A stretch of DNA of 64,000 nucleotides, from contig FN649751.1 in NCBI GenBank assembly GCA_000310025.1, positions 1,865,180-1,929,179 of the forward strand. The letters run 5' to 3'. The notes under the pieces are model-generated. The model had not been told where the DNA came from. It did no database searches and was given only the letters and a program-made list of their open reading frames with translations. Of the stretch, positions 1-11,800 are shown piece by piece. Source of the DNA: Ectocarpus siliculosus. Its lineage: Eukaryota > Sar > Phaeophyceae > Ectocarpales > Ectocarpaceae. Each line of letters starts with the position of its first letter. Position 1 is the stretch's first letter. The translations under genes were made by a program, and so were the position numbers.

Positions 1-3000
1 AACCGGGGTGTTAGATGGGAGGCCCCGTTCTTTCGAACCGAGTTTTTGGCGTCGCCCTGTCCGGCGAAACAGGGGGACAGTAATTTTCTGTCATTCTTTG
101 GGCTTTCTTGAGCCAGGGGTTTTTTTTTTTTATTGGTTTTGTTTTTGGGAAGGAAGGCAAAGGTTTTTGTTGTGTTGATGAGGAGTTGGTAGGGGGAAGA
201 GGGGGGGGGGGGGCATCCCATACCCCGCCCACCCCGCACGGCAGATTTTCTCCCTGATTTTCGATTTTCCTGCGTCACCCTGTTTTCTCTTTTTATTTAA
301 TTGCATTTTTTGATCGTGACTTGCGTGGTCGTCCTATGGGGAGGCGGCGTGTCTATCGGGATGGGATGAGTACACTCTTTTTTGTTTTATTGGCGCGTGT
401 TTTGATTTTCTTGGTGCTACTCTCGGGGTGACTTGTTGTACAGATGGGGCCACCGGATGCACGTCGTGTACGTACGTAGAGAGCACCGACCAGTATGTGT
501 ATAGTATAGTCTTCTGGACGCGTCTATCTCAGATTGGATTGGTTATATGATAGATCGCTTTTTCACGTGCTGGTTGGTATCTACTGTTGTAGACTCGTGC
601 TGGGGGCTTCGTTACTTGGGGCAGGGGGTGGCCCGGGGAAATGTAAAGGAAGGGCCGTGTGGGTGGTGGGGGACAAGCGCGAACGAATGAAGGGAAACGT
701 TGTGCACTATTTTGGAAACGTTCTCCGGTGATCAACCGAGAGAGAACGAGAACCAGGAGGAGGGTACAACCGGCAGATGCAGGCGAGACGAAAAAGAGGG
801 AGGAAAAGGGCGGAATGGAATATGTGGGGGGAGGGGGGGGCACAGCCCGGGAGAGCGGGGGCATAGAAGTAGAGCGTCGGTGAAGCTAAGAGCTGATTCC
901 TATGGTGGAGTGAGATGCTGAAGGAGACGGGAGATGAGAGACAAGGGGCGCAGCAACCCGAGAGAGGGGGAGAGGCGCACAGCGAGAGAGATATTAGAAG
1001 AGAGAGAGAGAGAGAGGTATGCAGAGGGAGCCGGCAGGGCTAGTAGGCAGAGAGACAAAGCGAGTGCTGATGCTGCACAACAAGCCTTGCGCGCTCGAGT
1101 ACGAGGGAAGAAGCTTGGGGGCTGTAGGCTTTGTAGTGGTATTGGTGGCGGTGGTGACCGCGTGTGGACCCCGTCCGTTGCTCATGAGATTGACGTTGTC
1201 GTTGCTCTTGCTGTGGTCGGTGCAGTAGGCCCCGCCGGACACGAAAAAAAGCTCTCAGATTTCGTTTGTGAGAGTGTTGGGGGGGCGGGGGGGGGGGCAG
1301 TTGTGGCGGAGCTGTCTGCCGTCAAACCTTTTGAGATGCTGAAGTGGCTTGTCTAGAGGTAGGTCCACGATGAAGACAGGCGGGCGAGAGTGGAGAGGGA
1401 GGGACGGAGGTTTCTTTGCAACTTTTGTGGAAAATGGCGATGCTGCTGTGCCGCTACCTCGCGTGGTGAGTTAGTTCATTGTGCTAATCCTTTGTACTCT
1501 CCGCACGCACACTGATTTTTCCTCTTTTTTGGCTGGTTTACCAGTAATAAAGCTGTCAGGGGTGCGAAGCGAGATACCTACGTGACTGCTTTCGGGGAAG
1601 CTTTCGGGGCGGGCGGGTGCCAGTCGAATCGGGGGCTGAAAATCGGGGTTACGTGTGTGTTGAGTGCGTGCGTTCTTCTTTGACTGTCATGGACCACGCC
1701 TACCGGCTGGCCAACTGAAATGAAAGTAAGGGCGTCAGCCTCACAGCGAGATATCATAAGCACTGCTGTTGTGTGTTTTTGGGTTCCTTTTTTTGTGATT
1801 CACGCTATGCACACGGTGTTATCACGATGTCGCAACTATCAGTGTAAAGTTTACTATTATTTTCGTTTTTTTGTCGTTTGTTTGTCGTGGCTATATATCT
1901 TTTCGTTCGACACTTTATGATCAATGGTTGCCCTATTATTCGCGTGTGAGGGTGGTTGGTGTGCGCAGGAATCGATGAGTTGGAGTGGAATGTTGGAGGG
2001 CAATTTGTTATCATTTTTGGATGTTCAGGAGGGGCGGGGGCAAAAAGTGCGGATAGTTGCTGTTTTGCTCACTTTATCGTGTACATCTGAAACTGTTGTT
2101 TGTGGACGTTTTCTGCACCACGTTGCTTCCAAAGTTTGGGTACGAGGGAGTCCAGTCCTTTTTTAAGTCCTCCTCAACCCGAAACTACATTGATACGTGT
2201 TCTTCGAAGCGACTTTCAATAAACAACAAGTGTTGTTGCACTTCCGATAAGCAAAGTGGTTTTGATCTTCAATAAGCACTTTCAATACAACACGCAAAGT
2301 GGTTTTTGATCTTCAATAAGCAACTTTCAGAGTAAGCAAAGAGTGGCTTTGATCTTCAATAAACATTTGTTTGTCGTTGGCAACAGCAGTAGTAGTGGTA
2401 AATAGTGCACTCGAGTCGGCGACTCTCTCGAAGATAGGAGTACACACCAATGTGATGCTTGAGAAGAACAAGACGCGACGAAGAATAGCAGGGAGCGAGT
2501 GAATCGGGGAGAAGGTGTACACGCGAATAAATTAGGGAGCATCTTTTGTGTGTGCGTGTGTTTGTTTGGCTGCTGCACGCTCGTTTGTTCTACTTGTACA
2601 ATTTGTTGTATTGGATTAAGAGACGAGGACCAAAGGGCACTTGATTGACGACACGTACAATCACTTTCGAGCAAGCATGTCACCGTGTCTTCTCCTCCCT
2701 ACCAACGACGCTGACACCTCCCTGCCAACGACCATGACACAACCCGCACCTCGAAGGTTTCGGCCGTTTTTTGTCGTGTGTTGTTGTTGGTGGAGAGTTG
2801 TTACGAATGACGATGACGCCCTTAGCTCTTTGGGTTGGGTTGTAGGGGCGAAAAATGACAACGGAAGAGCAGAGGAGGGCGTGTGAGAAGCCCGAAACAA
2901 ACAAAAAATGATCGGGAGAGATGCGGCAGTGACCTCTTGTGTGAGTTCCGCATAGTGCCAAGGGATTTGCCGGTCTTACACCCGTCACCCCGCACTTATC

Positions 3001-4093
3001 AGAGCATGAGGCGACTTGAACAACCCATCTGTGAGACGCGATTTCACCAGCCGTATACATATAGGGCGACCCGGCCTTCTCTACTCTACGCGGCCGAATA
3101 TACGTGTACCGCTACGGCAACCCAGTTTTGTTGATGGCCTTCCTTCTCCTGTCACCGGAGCTCACCGGAGATACAACCTACAAGTGACATATTAGCCGTT
3201 TCTAATGTTCTTGTCGTGAACCGAGGATGGAGAACGTTTTCAATCAAACGAAATTGTCGCGTGCGTTTGCAGGACGGGGATACATACTACTAGCAAACAG
3301 GAACACCAGAAAACTATATCCCGAACTAGCCATCCAAAACGACATAATGCAATGCCCGTGGAACTCTAAAACAAGGGCATGCGAAAGGCAGACACAGTAG
3401 TGCAGAGAGTACAACAGCTGTGACAACCCCCACATGCCTCGTAAAAGGCAAAATACAGACCAAACGAAACAAATATTCAAAGGCAACGCGCCGCAACTCC
3501 GCGCGCCAGGCACAGCCAGAGTCGGGGCACTTGCAATCTTCCATCAAGTGTACAGAAAGATGCAATGACGCGTGTTCTACAGGCAAAAGCTGACAAAATA
3601 CTGGACTGACACAACGCCCGCAATGCCTCACCCGTGCAATTGTCTTCCAAGGCATTGATTCGTGAAACCTCTGCTAGAAAATAATTGTTGCTGCCGCAGG
3701 TTGCAAGCCCTGCAAAGGGACAAGAGCTTGCTTACGAGTGCGCCAACCCACTTGCGCATATACTGTAGGGGGACAACTCTACTGGGGGGAGGGGGGAGGG
3801 CATCACAACAACGCCGAGAGCCTGTTACCACCGATCGAAGCTGCTACCAATCGATCTCCTTCGGAGGTTTTTCAAAAAACCCTTCACTCGAAACACACCG
3901 CCACATACATCACACAAGCAACTTAACGATACCACACAAAAACCTTTCGTGTCAAGGCATACAGCAGTAGAGCGGTAGCTCGAAAGCTCCGCAGCCTACA
4001 CAACGAGCTACCAATGGCACCGGGGGCGAAAAAAAAAACTAAAGTCCCCGTCACGACAACACGCGTTCAGTCCTCTACCTCCTCCCGCCTTCG
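1..4093. other. Region without a supportable gene; probable 3' flank of the TANGO6-like gene at its right end
   Basis: I see no open frame with the GC-rich third positions, splice sites or domain signatures found in the genes further right. The sequence is AT/GT-rich with simple tracts: a T-run near 119-131, a G-run near 200-213 and an AGAGAG tract near 1000-1016. Three imperfect copies of a short unit lie at 2245-2367 (separate entry). The last few hundred bases before 4093 lie just downstream of the stop codon of the minus-strand TANGO6-like gene and may hold its 3' UTR. An uncharacterised noncoding RNA cannot be excluded. Confidence 0.5.
2245..2367. repeat. Short tandem repeat, about three diverged copies with a 40-50 bp period
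   Basis: Three copies of a unit built on GCAAAGTGGTTTTGATCTTC followed by AATAAGCAACTTTCA occur between about 2249 and 2363. They differ by small substitutions and indels: the second copy has an extra T, and the third reads GAGTGGCTTTGATC. No coding frame runs through them. The AATAAA-like ends may be incidental. Confidence 0.7.
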
Positions 4094-4712
4094 TCACAGA
4101 ACGGTAATCCCCGGGTGATGCGCTGTGGCAGAGGAAGACTCAACGTCGCCGCTTCCCCCGACCCCCGCCGTACCACCATCACCACCACCACCACCACCCG
4201 GAAACAGCTGCCCGCGGATGGCGGCGTCCAGACAGCCCAACCCGTTCCGGGCGTGAGAGCGGGTGACCTCGTCGCGGTCGCTCTCCGCCGCGCGCTTGAG
4301 GGCCCGATAGGCGACCCTTAGCTCCGCCGCCGGCACCATCTCCAGGACGTCGCCGCCGGCTCCCCGCAGGACCCGGCCCAGGAGGAAGGACGCCCCCCTC
4401 CTGGCGAGGGTCGATTCCTCGGAACCCCCCGTCTCCGTCGACAGGACGCCGGCGGCGAGGTCGACGACGTCGCAAGAGAAGCGCCCGAGGGACCAGCGGA
4501 GGAGCTGGCACACCTCGGCGAGGTTGGACAGGCAGCTGGCGCGGAAGTGGTACCGCTCCTTGCTCTCCAGCGAAGAAGACGACGACGGCTTCTGGTTGAC
4601 CTGTGCTGCGGTGCCACCGTTGACGGCGGCGGAACCAGGGGATGAGGACCCGGCATCCCCTCCGTTGACGGCGGCGGAACCAAGGGATGCTGACCCAGCG
4701 TCCCCTCCTGGC

Positions 4713-4764
<52 letters not shown>

Positions 4765-7700
4765 TGCCGTCTGACGACCGTTCCCGCGCCGCCACCACGA
4801 ACGCGTTGACGAACAGGTGCGCGTACTTGGGCATGGCATCCCCGCACCGCCGCGCGGAGAGAAGGACTGCCTCCCCTATCTTCAGGCGCTGGGACAATGG
4901 CAGCGGTGTCGCCGCTGCCGCCGCCGCCGCCGGCGACCGCCCCGAAGCCATGCCCGGGGCAGAGCCAGGGGCGGCGGCGGCGGCGGCGGCGGCGGTAAAG
5001 ATGCCGACAAGACGAGGGATGGACCACCCGGGGAGCGCGTCGGCGAGGGCGGCGAGCCCCTGCACGGCCGCCAGGTAGACGTACGAGTCGCCGTCGCCGG
5101 CCATCCTCGCATACGTGTCCATCAGCCGCTCGGCCACGGCGGTGTCCATGTTCACCCTACCGCCGCCACCGCGGCCGCCGCTCGGGCCGCCGTCCAAGGT
5201 TGCTCGCATAAGCCTATGAATGGGTTCGACAGTATGGAACAAGTTGACAAAATCGGGGCGTTGCGGCTTCTCGTCGGCATTCTCCTGCATGACGAGCTCC
5301 AGCAGCAGCTCGAGTAGCACCGCACAGTAGAGGGACTGCACTCAACGAACACCACCACCCGCACACCCCAATGAGAGCAAACTGCGCCGCGCTTGGTGCA
5401 TGGTAAAAACTTGATCCACAAATAGACCCGTGCGTAGTTCACGGTGCTTACCTTGTGAGCGTCACCACCCCCCTGGGCGCGCAACGGCACCGCTTCGCTC
5501 CTCAGGTCCTCCTCGGCGGCGTCTAGCGCTGACATCATCCTTGCCGCGCGCGCCTCCCCCTCCCCTTCCGCCTCGCCCCCGGCGCCGGCGCCGGCGCCGC
5601 CCTCGCCCACGCGCTCGACTCGCTCCCGCTCCTCCCGCCGCTCCTCGGGGGATAAGCCGCGGCTGAGGATGGAGGCGGACAGCAGAGCGGACATCTCCGC
5701 GACCTCGACACTGCGGTGCCCGGCGGCTAGGCCCTGGTTCGACCGGAGGGTGGGTAAACGTCGTGGTATGGTTGTCGTCGTTGTTGTTGCCGTCAGGTGT
5801 CCAGACATCGCCGTAGTAGTTGGCATCGTTACCGGTTGTGTGTGTCGAGGCACGAGCGAAGCGGCCGGGATTGTTTGGCAACAAAAACAGGGCGCGCGGC
5901 GGGGGGTGGTTGCGCGGGGAGGACTTGAGGGAAAGGTATCCCGCTGAGCGATGGGGAAACGTCGACGGTCTGCCGGTGGACACCGCAAATTTTGTCACGA
6001 CACGCAGGGGACGCGGCGGAAGTACTTGGAATGCCGAAAGTGTCTAGCGCTTCGGCAAAACACACCCACCCACACTAGCGCCAAACAACGGCTGCTCTTG
6101 TCGCGCGAGACGCCTCCGTCGGTACGAAACCCACGACGAAACACAAATGCCACGGCAAACCGTACTTCTACAAGCAGTGGCAACATCGGGTACTCCTGGC
6201 GCACGTTCCTGTCACCACCGCCCTTGATCTTTGATTCCTATACCGCATACATATTTCGCTTGTGGCTATCGCACCTTGAGCGGTGCGAGCATGGCCCGTA
6301 GCTCCGCTTCCTCCTCCGCTTTCCGCTCCTCCTCTCCCAGCTCTAGGACCGTCGTCAACAGGGCAAGAACGACAGAGCAGAGCGTATCGTCGCTGTTGTC
6401 TCCGTCCCCGTCAGCTTCTTCCCCCGACGACCCCAGATCGAAAACGCCTTCAGCTGCTGCAACTCCTTCTTCTTCCATCTGAGCCACCCTTTCTGCGGCA
6501 TCGACATACCCATCGCCACCGCCGCCGCCGGTCCGTCCCGCACCCGCCGTTACCGGCGGCTGCTCGTGCTCCAGCACCAGCCGAATACACGACAGCATCT
6601 GCATGCCCGTGCCGAAGACCCGAGCGCCCAATCTCTCGGCGAGGACTACCACAGAGGCCATCACCGCGTGCTGCTCTGCAGCCGCGGCAGCGGAGGCGGA
6701 AGGCTCCGATTGGTCAGTTCCTGCTTCAGCCGTCGATGCCACTCCGGAGACCACCGGGGTTCCGCCGCCATCCCTCAGAGACAGATATCGCCTGAGCAAC
6801 ATGTCGAAAACCTGCGCGAAAGCGTGTGGTACGTAGCAGGCACACGAACGCGACGTGTACGTGGTGGTGTAGGCCCGAAGCACGACATCGCAACGAAGGC
6901 GACGACGGTGTCGTTGTCGGGAGTAGTCCACACGAACAGGACAACGACTGAACGATCCCAATGTTGGTAGGAGATACAGTGACAACGGGAAACGGCAACA
7001 AGTTTGCCGTCAACGTCCAGGACAGACGCCATCCAAAACCCGCACGTGCTACCGCGCGAACCCAGCGAACAACGCGTATCAAACCAACAAACATGAAAAA
7101 AAAAAATTCAACACGTCCCCTTCGACTGTGGATAAATCTCGAACGCGTAGTCTATTCTGTGTCTGTATATTTGCCAAAAAACGCACACAGGGTCTCCCCA
7201 GCAGACACTCGCTACTCCCGTTACCGAAGACAACTCCCCCCCTCGTCCTCTTCTCCACACACCTTTCCAGCAACGGGAGAACCCTCGCCCAGCCCTTCCA
7301 GCAACTCGGCCGCCGCCCGGGCCCTCCCTTCCGCCTCTTTCAGCCCCGCCAGTGCCCCTACCAAGCCGGCTCCTGCCCCCCCCCCCGCCCCGGCCGCCGC
7401 GGCGGCGGACCCAACCAGCCTCAGCGTTTCCGGGTCAAGCCCCAGCCCTTCGAGCGCAGCCTCCATCCCCAGAAGGCTTCCGTCTGCTGCTGCCGCTGCT
7501 GCGTGGGGCTCCGTGGCGGTGGCACCCGAGCCCGCATCATCATCGACCAAGCCACCTCCCGCGGGCCCTCCTCCCGCCGCCGCCGGCGCTGCTGCTGCGG
7601 CGCGAAGCACGGTACCGCCTGTGGGTCCCGGGGAAAACCGTGGGGCCTTACCCCCGCCTCCCCACCCCGTTCTTTGGACCGGGAGGAGACCGGCGACCAA

Positions 7701-10700
7701 GTCCGAGGCGGCTGTGGCGGAGGAGGGGAGGAGGGCGGAGAGGCACGCCTTGGTGCTCTGGAGGTTGCGGGATTTCGCCCTGTTTGAGCGGCGGGGGGGT
7801 CGACGTTGAGTGCGCGCGAAAAGTGGGGGGGTCGGGCAAGGGCGTTGGTATCGATCGATTTCCTTCCGACATAAAGTGCGTACTGTAGACACATGCCTTT
7901 CGTGGTGCGCCTGCCGAGCGATGTCGATACTTTTTTATACCGTGGAACAACCCTAGGTGTGTTTTAACCGCACGGCATGTAAAATAACAGAGGCAACAGA
8001 TCGCTGCTATGCGTGGTGCGAAGGGAGGATAGGGTCAAGCAAACACTTGGTCATCCTCACAACTCACGTCGCACAGAGGCAGTGCAGCCGGAACAGCGGC
8101 ACGGTGACGCCCATCCCGGAAAGCAGACCCAGCAGCGACGCCGGGGCGGGCGCGGCGGTCAGCAGCTTCTCGAGGTCCTCCAAGCACCTCTCCAGCGCCA
8201 CCTCGGACGACACAACATCATCCCCTCGAACACCGCCGCCGCCACCCTTTCCCCCGGCAGCAGCAGCAGCAGCAGCACTCCCCGTCGTTGCAGAAGCCAA
8301 AGCCCCCCGCGTACCCACGGGGGGGGATGCGGAGCCCCCTGGTTTCCCCGTTCGGGTCGTCGTCGTCGTGTGCCTCTTCGCCGCCGCTGCGGGTGATCGT
8401 GAGCCGGCGCCTTGGCGTTGCCCTGCCGCCGTGGGACCCCAGAAGAGCAGCAGCGGTCGCAACAGCGGGACGAGAATGAGTCGCCTCGTTTCCCCGGGCA
8501 TCGACTCGGAAAGCCTCCCGACGATCATCGCGACGACCCTGACGGGCGGGGCAGGGGGGGTTGAGGGAGAGCGGCCAGGCGCACAGCATCAAGAGAGGAC
8601 TGGGTCGGCCGTAAGCAGGGGGTCAGAAACGGAGAGCACATGTTTGGACTCAAGCTCAGAAGGGAGGCCGTTTTCTACTATTGGGTTGGTTGAACAGCGA
8701 CGAGTGCAAGGGCAGCGCCCGCGTGCGTGCGTCTCTGGTTCCTGCATCCCACAATATTCACAGCCCTGAAACTGCCAAGAAACAGAGTTGCCTCGCTCTT
8801 CAAGAAACTAAACCTGCCGTTGGTGTACTCCTATTCTGCCCTGCCGATGCTGCACGGCCGTTTCTCACCTCGTCACGATCGCCCTCTGCTGCCCGTCGAA
8901 GTGGAGCATCTCCGCCAGCTGCGGCGCGACCCTCGACACGTAGACCCCCGACGCCACGCGCTTCGGGGGCGTCGCCAACAGCTTCGCCACGCGCAGGCAC
9001 GCCTTCATCCCCTCCCCTTCGTCGTCGCCCCCTCCCCCCTCCCCTCCCGCTCCCGCCCCCGCCAGGTAAACCTCGAGGGTCGCCTGGACACCGCCGGGCC
9101 GCAGCACGATCTCGGACAGTATCCTGCCGGCCCGCTGGCGGAACCACGGAGGGGCCCGAGAGCCCTGCGAGAGGAGGTACCGGAGAGCCCCCATGACTTG
9201 CCTGGGGCCGGCGTCTTGGAGCATTGCTCGCAGGGGTGGCATCATCGAAAGGGGGCTGTGGGCTGCTGCTGCTGCAGTGTCGGTTTTCCTCTCACTCGTG
9301 ACGGCTGCAGGAGGTGGGGACCGGCGGTGGCGGTCCCCTCCGGCTTGAGCGCCGTTCGGTGGCGGCGGCTCGCCGTCGGCGACGGTGGCGGTGGCGCCGG
9401 CACGCTCGTCGCCGTCGTTGTCCCGAACCGTGAGGGCTGAGGCCGGGGTGGCTGTTGCCGCCGCTGTTGCGGCTGTCGCTGCGGCCGTGGCGACGGCGGT
9501 GCGGCCGAACACGAGCTGCAGCCTCGCGGCGAGAAGGTCCGGCAGGTAGAGCGGCATCAGCATCGGCATGAACTGCCCGGACGTCACCACCCCCTGAACG
9601 ACCTCCGTGCACAGCGCGAGCTGAGCGTACGCGTCCGCGCCACGCGCGGTTGCGTCTCCCTCGCCGCAGCAACCAGCCGGCTTTGCAGCGGGCCGGGTAG
9701 CAACAGGATCACCACAAGGAGAAGAGGCGTTCGGACGACGACGAGGGGGAGAAGGCCCGTCGCCGGTAACATGCCGCTTCTCTGCGCTCCAGTAGTGCAG
9801 GACTCTCCGGGAAATCTTGACCGCCCGGGACCGTGGCCGCTTGTCGGCCTCGAAAACGCCCACTCCGGCCTCGAGCACGGGGACCAGACCCCAGTGGACC
9901 ACAACCTCCAGCGCCGCGTGGATGACGGTGTAGTCGCGCAGCGAGAGGAGGCCTTTTGGGGGCCGTGGAGGTGCTGCTGCTCGACTCTTTTCCTTCCTGC
10001 ACACGTGTTGGTTGCAAGAAGCAGACCAAGACGTGACGGAAGGCGTGTTGCCGAAGCGTTAGCGTCAAGGGTTGGGGCGGCGGGGTTAGGGGTACATGGA
10101 GGACAGAAAGAGAGAGAACGAACGGGAGATACCGGGGGATAAAAAATGACGTGGAACCAGTAGACACGAGCAGGGGGAGGCACAAAACGGCGGGGGTACA
10201 ACATATAGAAAGAGAAACTAAAAGCATGTCACGCATAACACACGGGGCAGCAGTTAATGCGCCCGTGCGAACGTGTAATTTGCCTCGAAAAGCTATAGTA
10301 GCCAGGCGAGTCACGAGGACGGTCATACCGTCGATAGGATTACTTTCGGAACATCTGTTTTGAGTAAGTGCGCCTTCATAGGAGTCTGTTTCAGGAGAGA
10401 CGGGGGCACGTTGGGTACGGGAAGCGTGTGTGGAGGCCAAGCGAACAAACGACGAACAGACACGCAACATATCTGGGCGCGAAATAATAACCCGGAAGAG
10501 CTTCGTACCTAGCGGCTGTCCCTTCACCGCCTTTCGCTTCGCCTCCGGACGTCTGCTGTGCCTCTGCCACCGCCGCCGCCTGCTCAGCTTCCTCCTCCTC
10601 CTTCTGCTCCAAAGCTTGAAGCGCGCTTTCCTCGCGGTCCAGCACGCCCACGGTGCGGTACAGGTCTTGCAACAGCGGCAGCCACTTCGTCTTCAGGAAG

Positions 10701-11573
10701 GTCCATCTGATTTCGGGTTTGTTGGAGGGGCTGCTCTCAATTGGGCACGCCGCTGCTTTTATTCGTAAGCAACCGGGCTTTTTGCGTGCCATGCTGCTGC
10801 CTGGTCCGCTACCAACACGAACCATGCTAACGCGATGCCGAGGAAAAGGATACACGAGGGTGTCTCGTCGACCATCCATTGACTGCCATGGTAGCGTTGT
10901 GTGTGCTAGCATACCTGAGATCCTTTTCTGCCACGCTTGCCGTCTGTTGTTCTCCGAAACCCGCCTGGGCCTCGGCGCCTTGAGTGGCTTCGGAAGGAGC
11001 GGGCACGGCTATTCCTGCGAAAAATCGCGCCATCCACTCCTCATCCAACTGCTGCGGTAGGAGAGAGGGGCGCAAGGCAAGGGGTGTTCGCGACCAGATG
11101 GCGTGTGGGGCACGTAATTGCAGTTGCTTGTTGCCTGCTCCATACATCTGATGCAGACGTATAGCAGCTAGATAGCAACTACAGTAGCCCTCAAAGCATC
11201 GCATATCCTCAGATGAGTGCCTGAGGACGGGGAGCATAGAGGCCGTCGCTTGCTGTGGTGGTTTGTCTCCCGTTTGATTTTCTCCTCCAAGGCACATATC
11301 TCAACCAAATTGAGAGTCACGAAGAGTCAGCCTGATTCATTTCAACCTTTTGCGCCTGCATGTGGCAAGACAGCAGCAGCAGCAGTGGCTGGAAGTCTCT
11401 GGCCTGTATCATACGTCTGTCGGTATGCTGAACACTGCACAAGCTGTACACTTCACGGGACTGTCAACTTTGCTTCTTGCCTCGTTTGCGATCTTCTCCG
11501 AAGCAGACACCCGCTCCAGCTCGGCCACAGCTCTCCCGAGGCATCGCGTTATTTTACGAAGATGTCCCTCCAT
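4094..11573 (-). CDS. TANGO6: TANGO6/RTP1-like HEAT-repeat protein
   Basis: Minus-strand gene of nine exons. Proposed coding exons are 11573-about 11420 (exact donor unsure), 11051-10915, 10706-10509 (start may be 10730), 9996-8869, 8538-8068, 7779-7263, 6811-6275, 5733-5452 and 5335-4094; phases agree at every junction from exon 2 on. The last exon has DSYVYLAAVQGLAALAD (codons near 5100) and then FRASCLSNLAEVCQLLRW (near 4540), matching the two conserved C-terminal RTP1/TANGO6 domains. Known family members are HEAT-repeat proteins linked to ER-Golgi organisation and, for yeast Rtp1, to nuclear import of RNA polymerase II. The predicted length, about 1,500 residues, exceeds the animal proteins because of Ala-, Gly- and Glu-rich inserts, including about 18 Gly near 4710-4763. 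Start ATG 11573 is the first in-frame ATG after a stop. It is head-to-head with the 11801 gene. Confidence 0.82.
4610..4765. repeat. Coding microsatellite and 45-bp tandem duplication inside the TANGO6-like gene
   Basis: A (GCC)n tract at about 4710-4763 encodes a run of some 18 glycines on the minus strand. Next to it (about 4615-4700) is a near-perfect 45-bp tandem duplication encoding two copies of a GSAAVNGGDAGS-type peptide. Both lie between the two conserved C-terminal domains, so they probably form a flexible linker that varies in length between strains. Confidence 0.8.
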
Positions 11574-11800
11574 TTCTAGCACGGCGCCCAGCTGTTTCCA
11601 GCACGCGTGTGTGGTCAGGTGCGGCGGGATCAGATCAGTCGGATGCGGCGTGGTCGGCGGCGCCGTGGAGGAGATTCAGCGCCAGGGGGGGAGAAAGGCG
11701 CTTGCATTAGGCCGCATATCCTGATATCCTGATCCGTGATCCCTGCCCTGGCCAAGTGTCTGTGCTCTTCCTGGTCGCGCGATGAGTACGCAGCAGGCCC
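11574..11800. promoter_or_regulatory. Putative bidirectional promoter between the TANGO6-like and GT41-like genes
   Basis: Only 227 bp separate the two proposed start codons, which point away from each other. The core is GC-rich on the left and contains two overlapping copies of ATATCCTGATATCCTGAT near 11716-11733. No TATA box stands out. The shared-promoter role is inferred from geometry alone. Confidence 0.4.

Noticed and set aside
934-1356. 140-codon plus frame with Arg/Glu repeats
   Set aside because: Begins in an AGAGAG simple tract and lacks splice signals or homology-like motifs.
4179-5027. Long Arg-rich and Pro-rich frames on both strands across the TANGO6 exon
   Set aside because: They are frame shadows of the GC-rich coding exon; composition is dominated by GCC/GGC repeats and no domain is visible.
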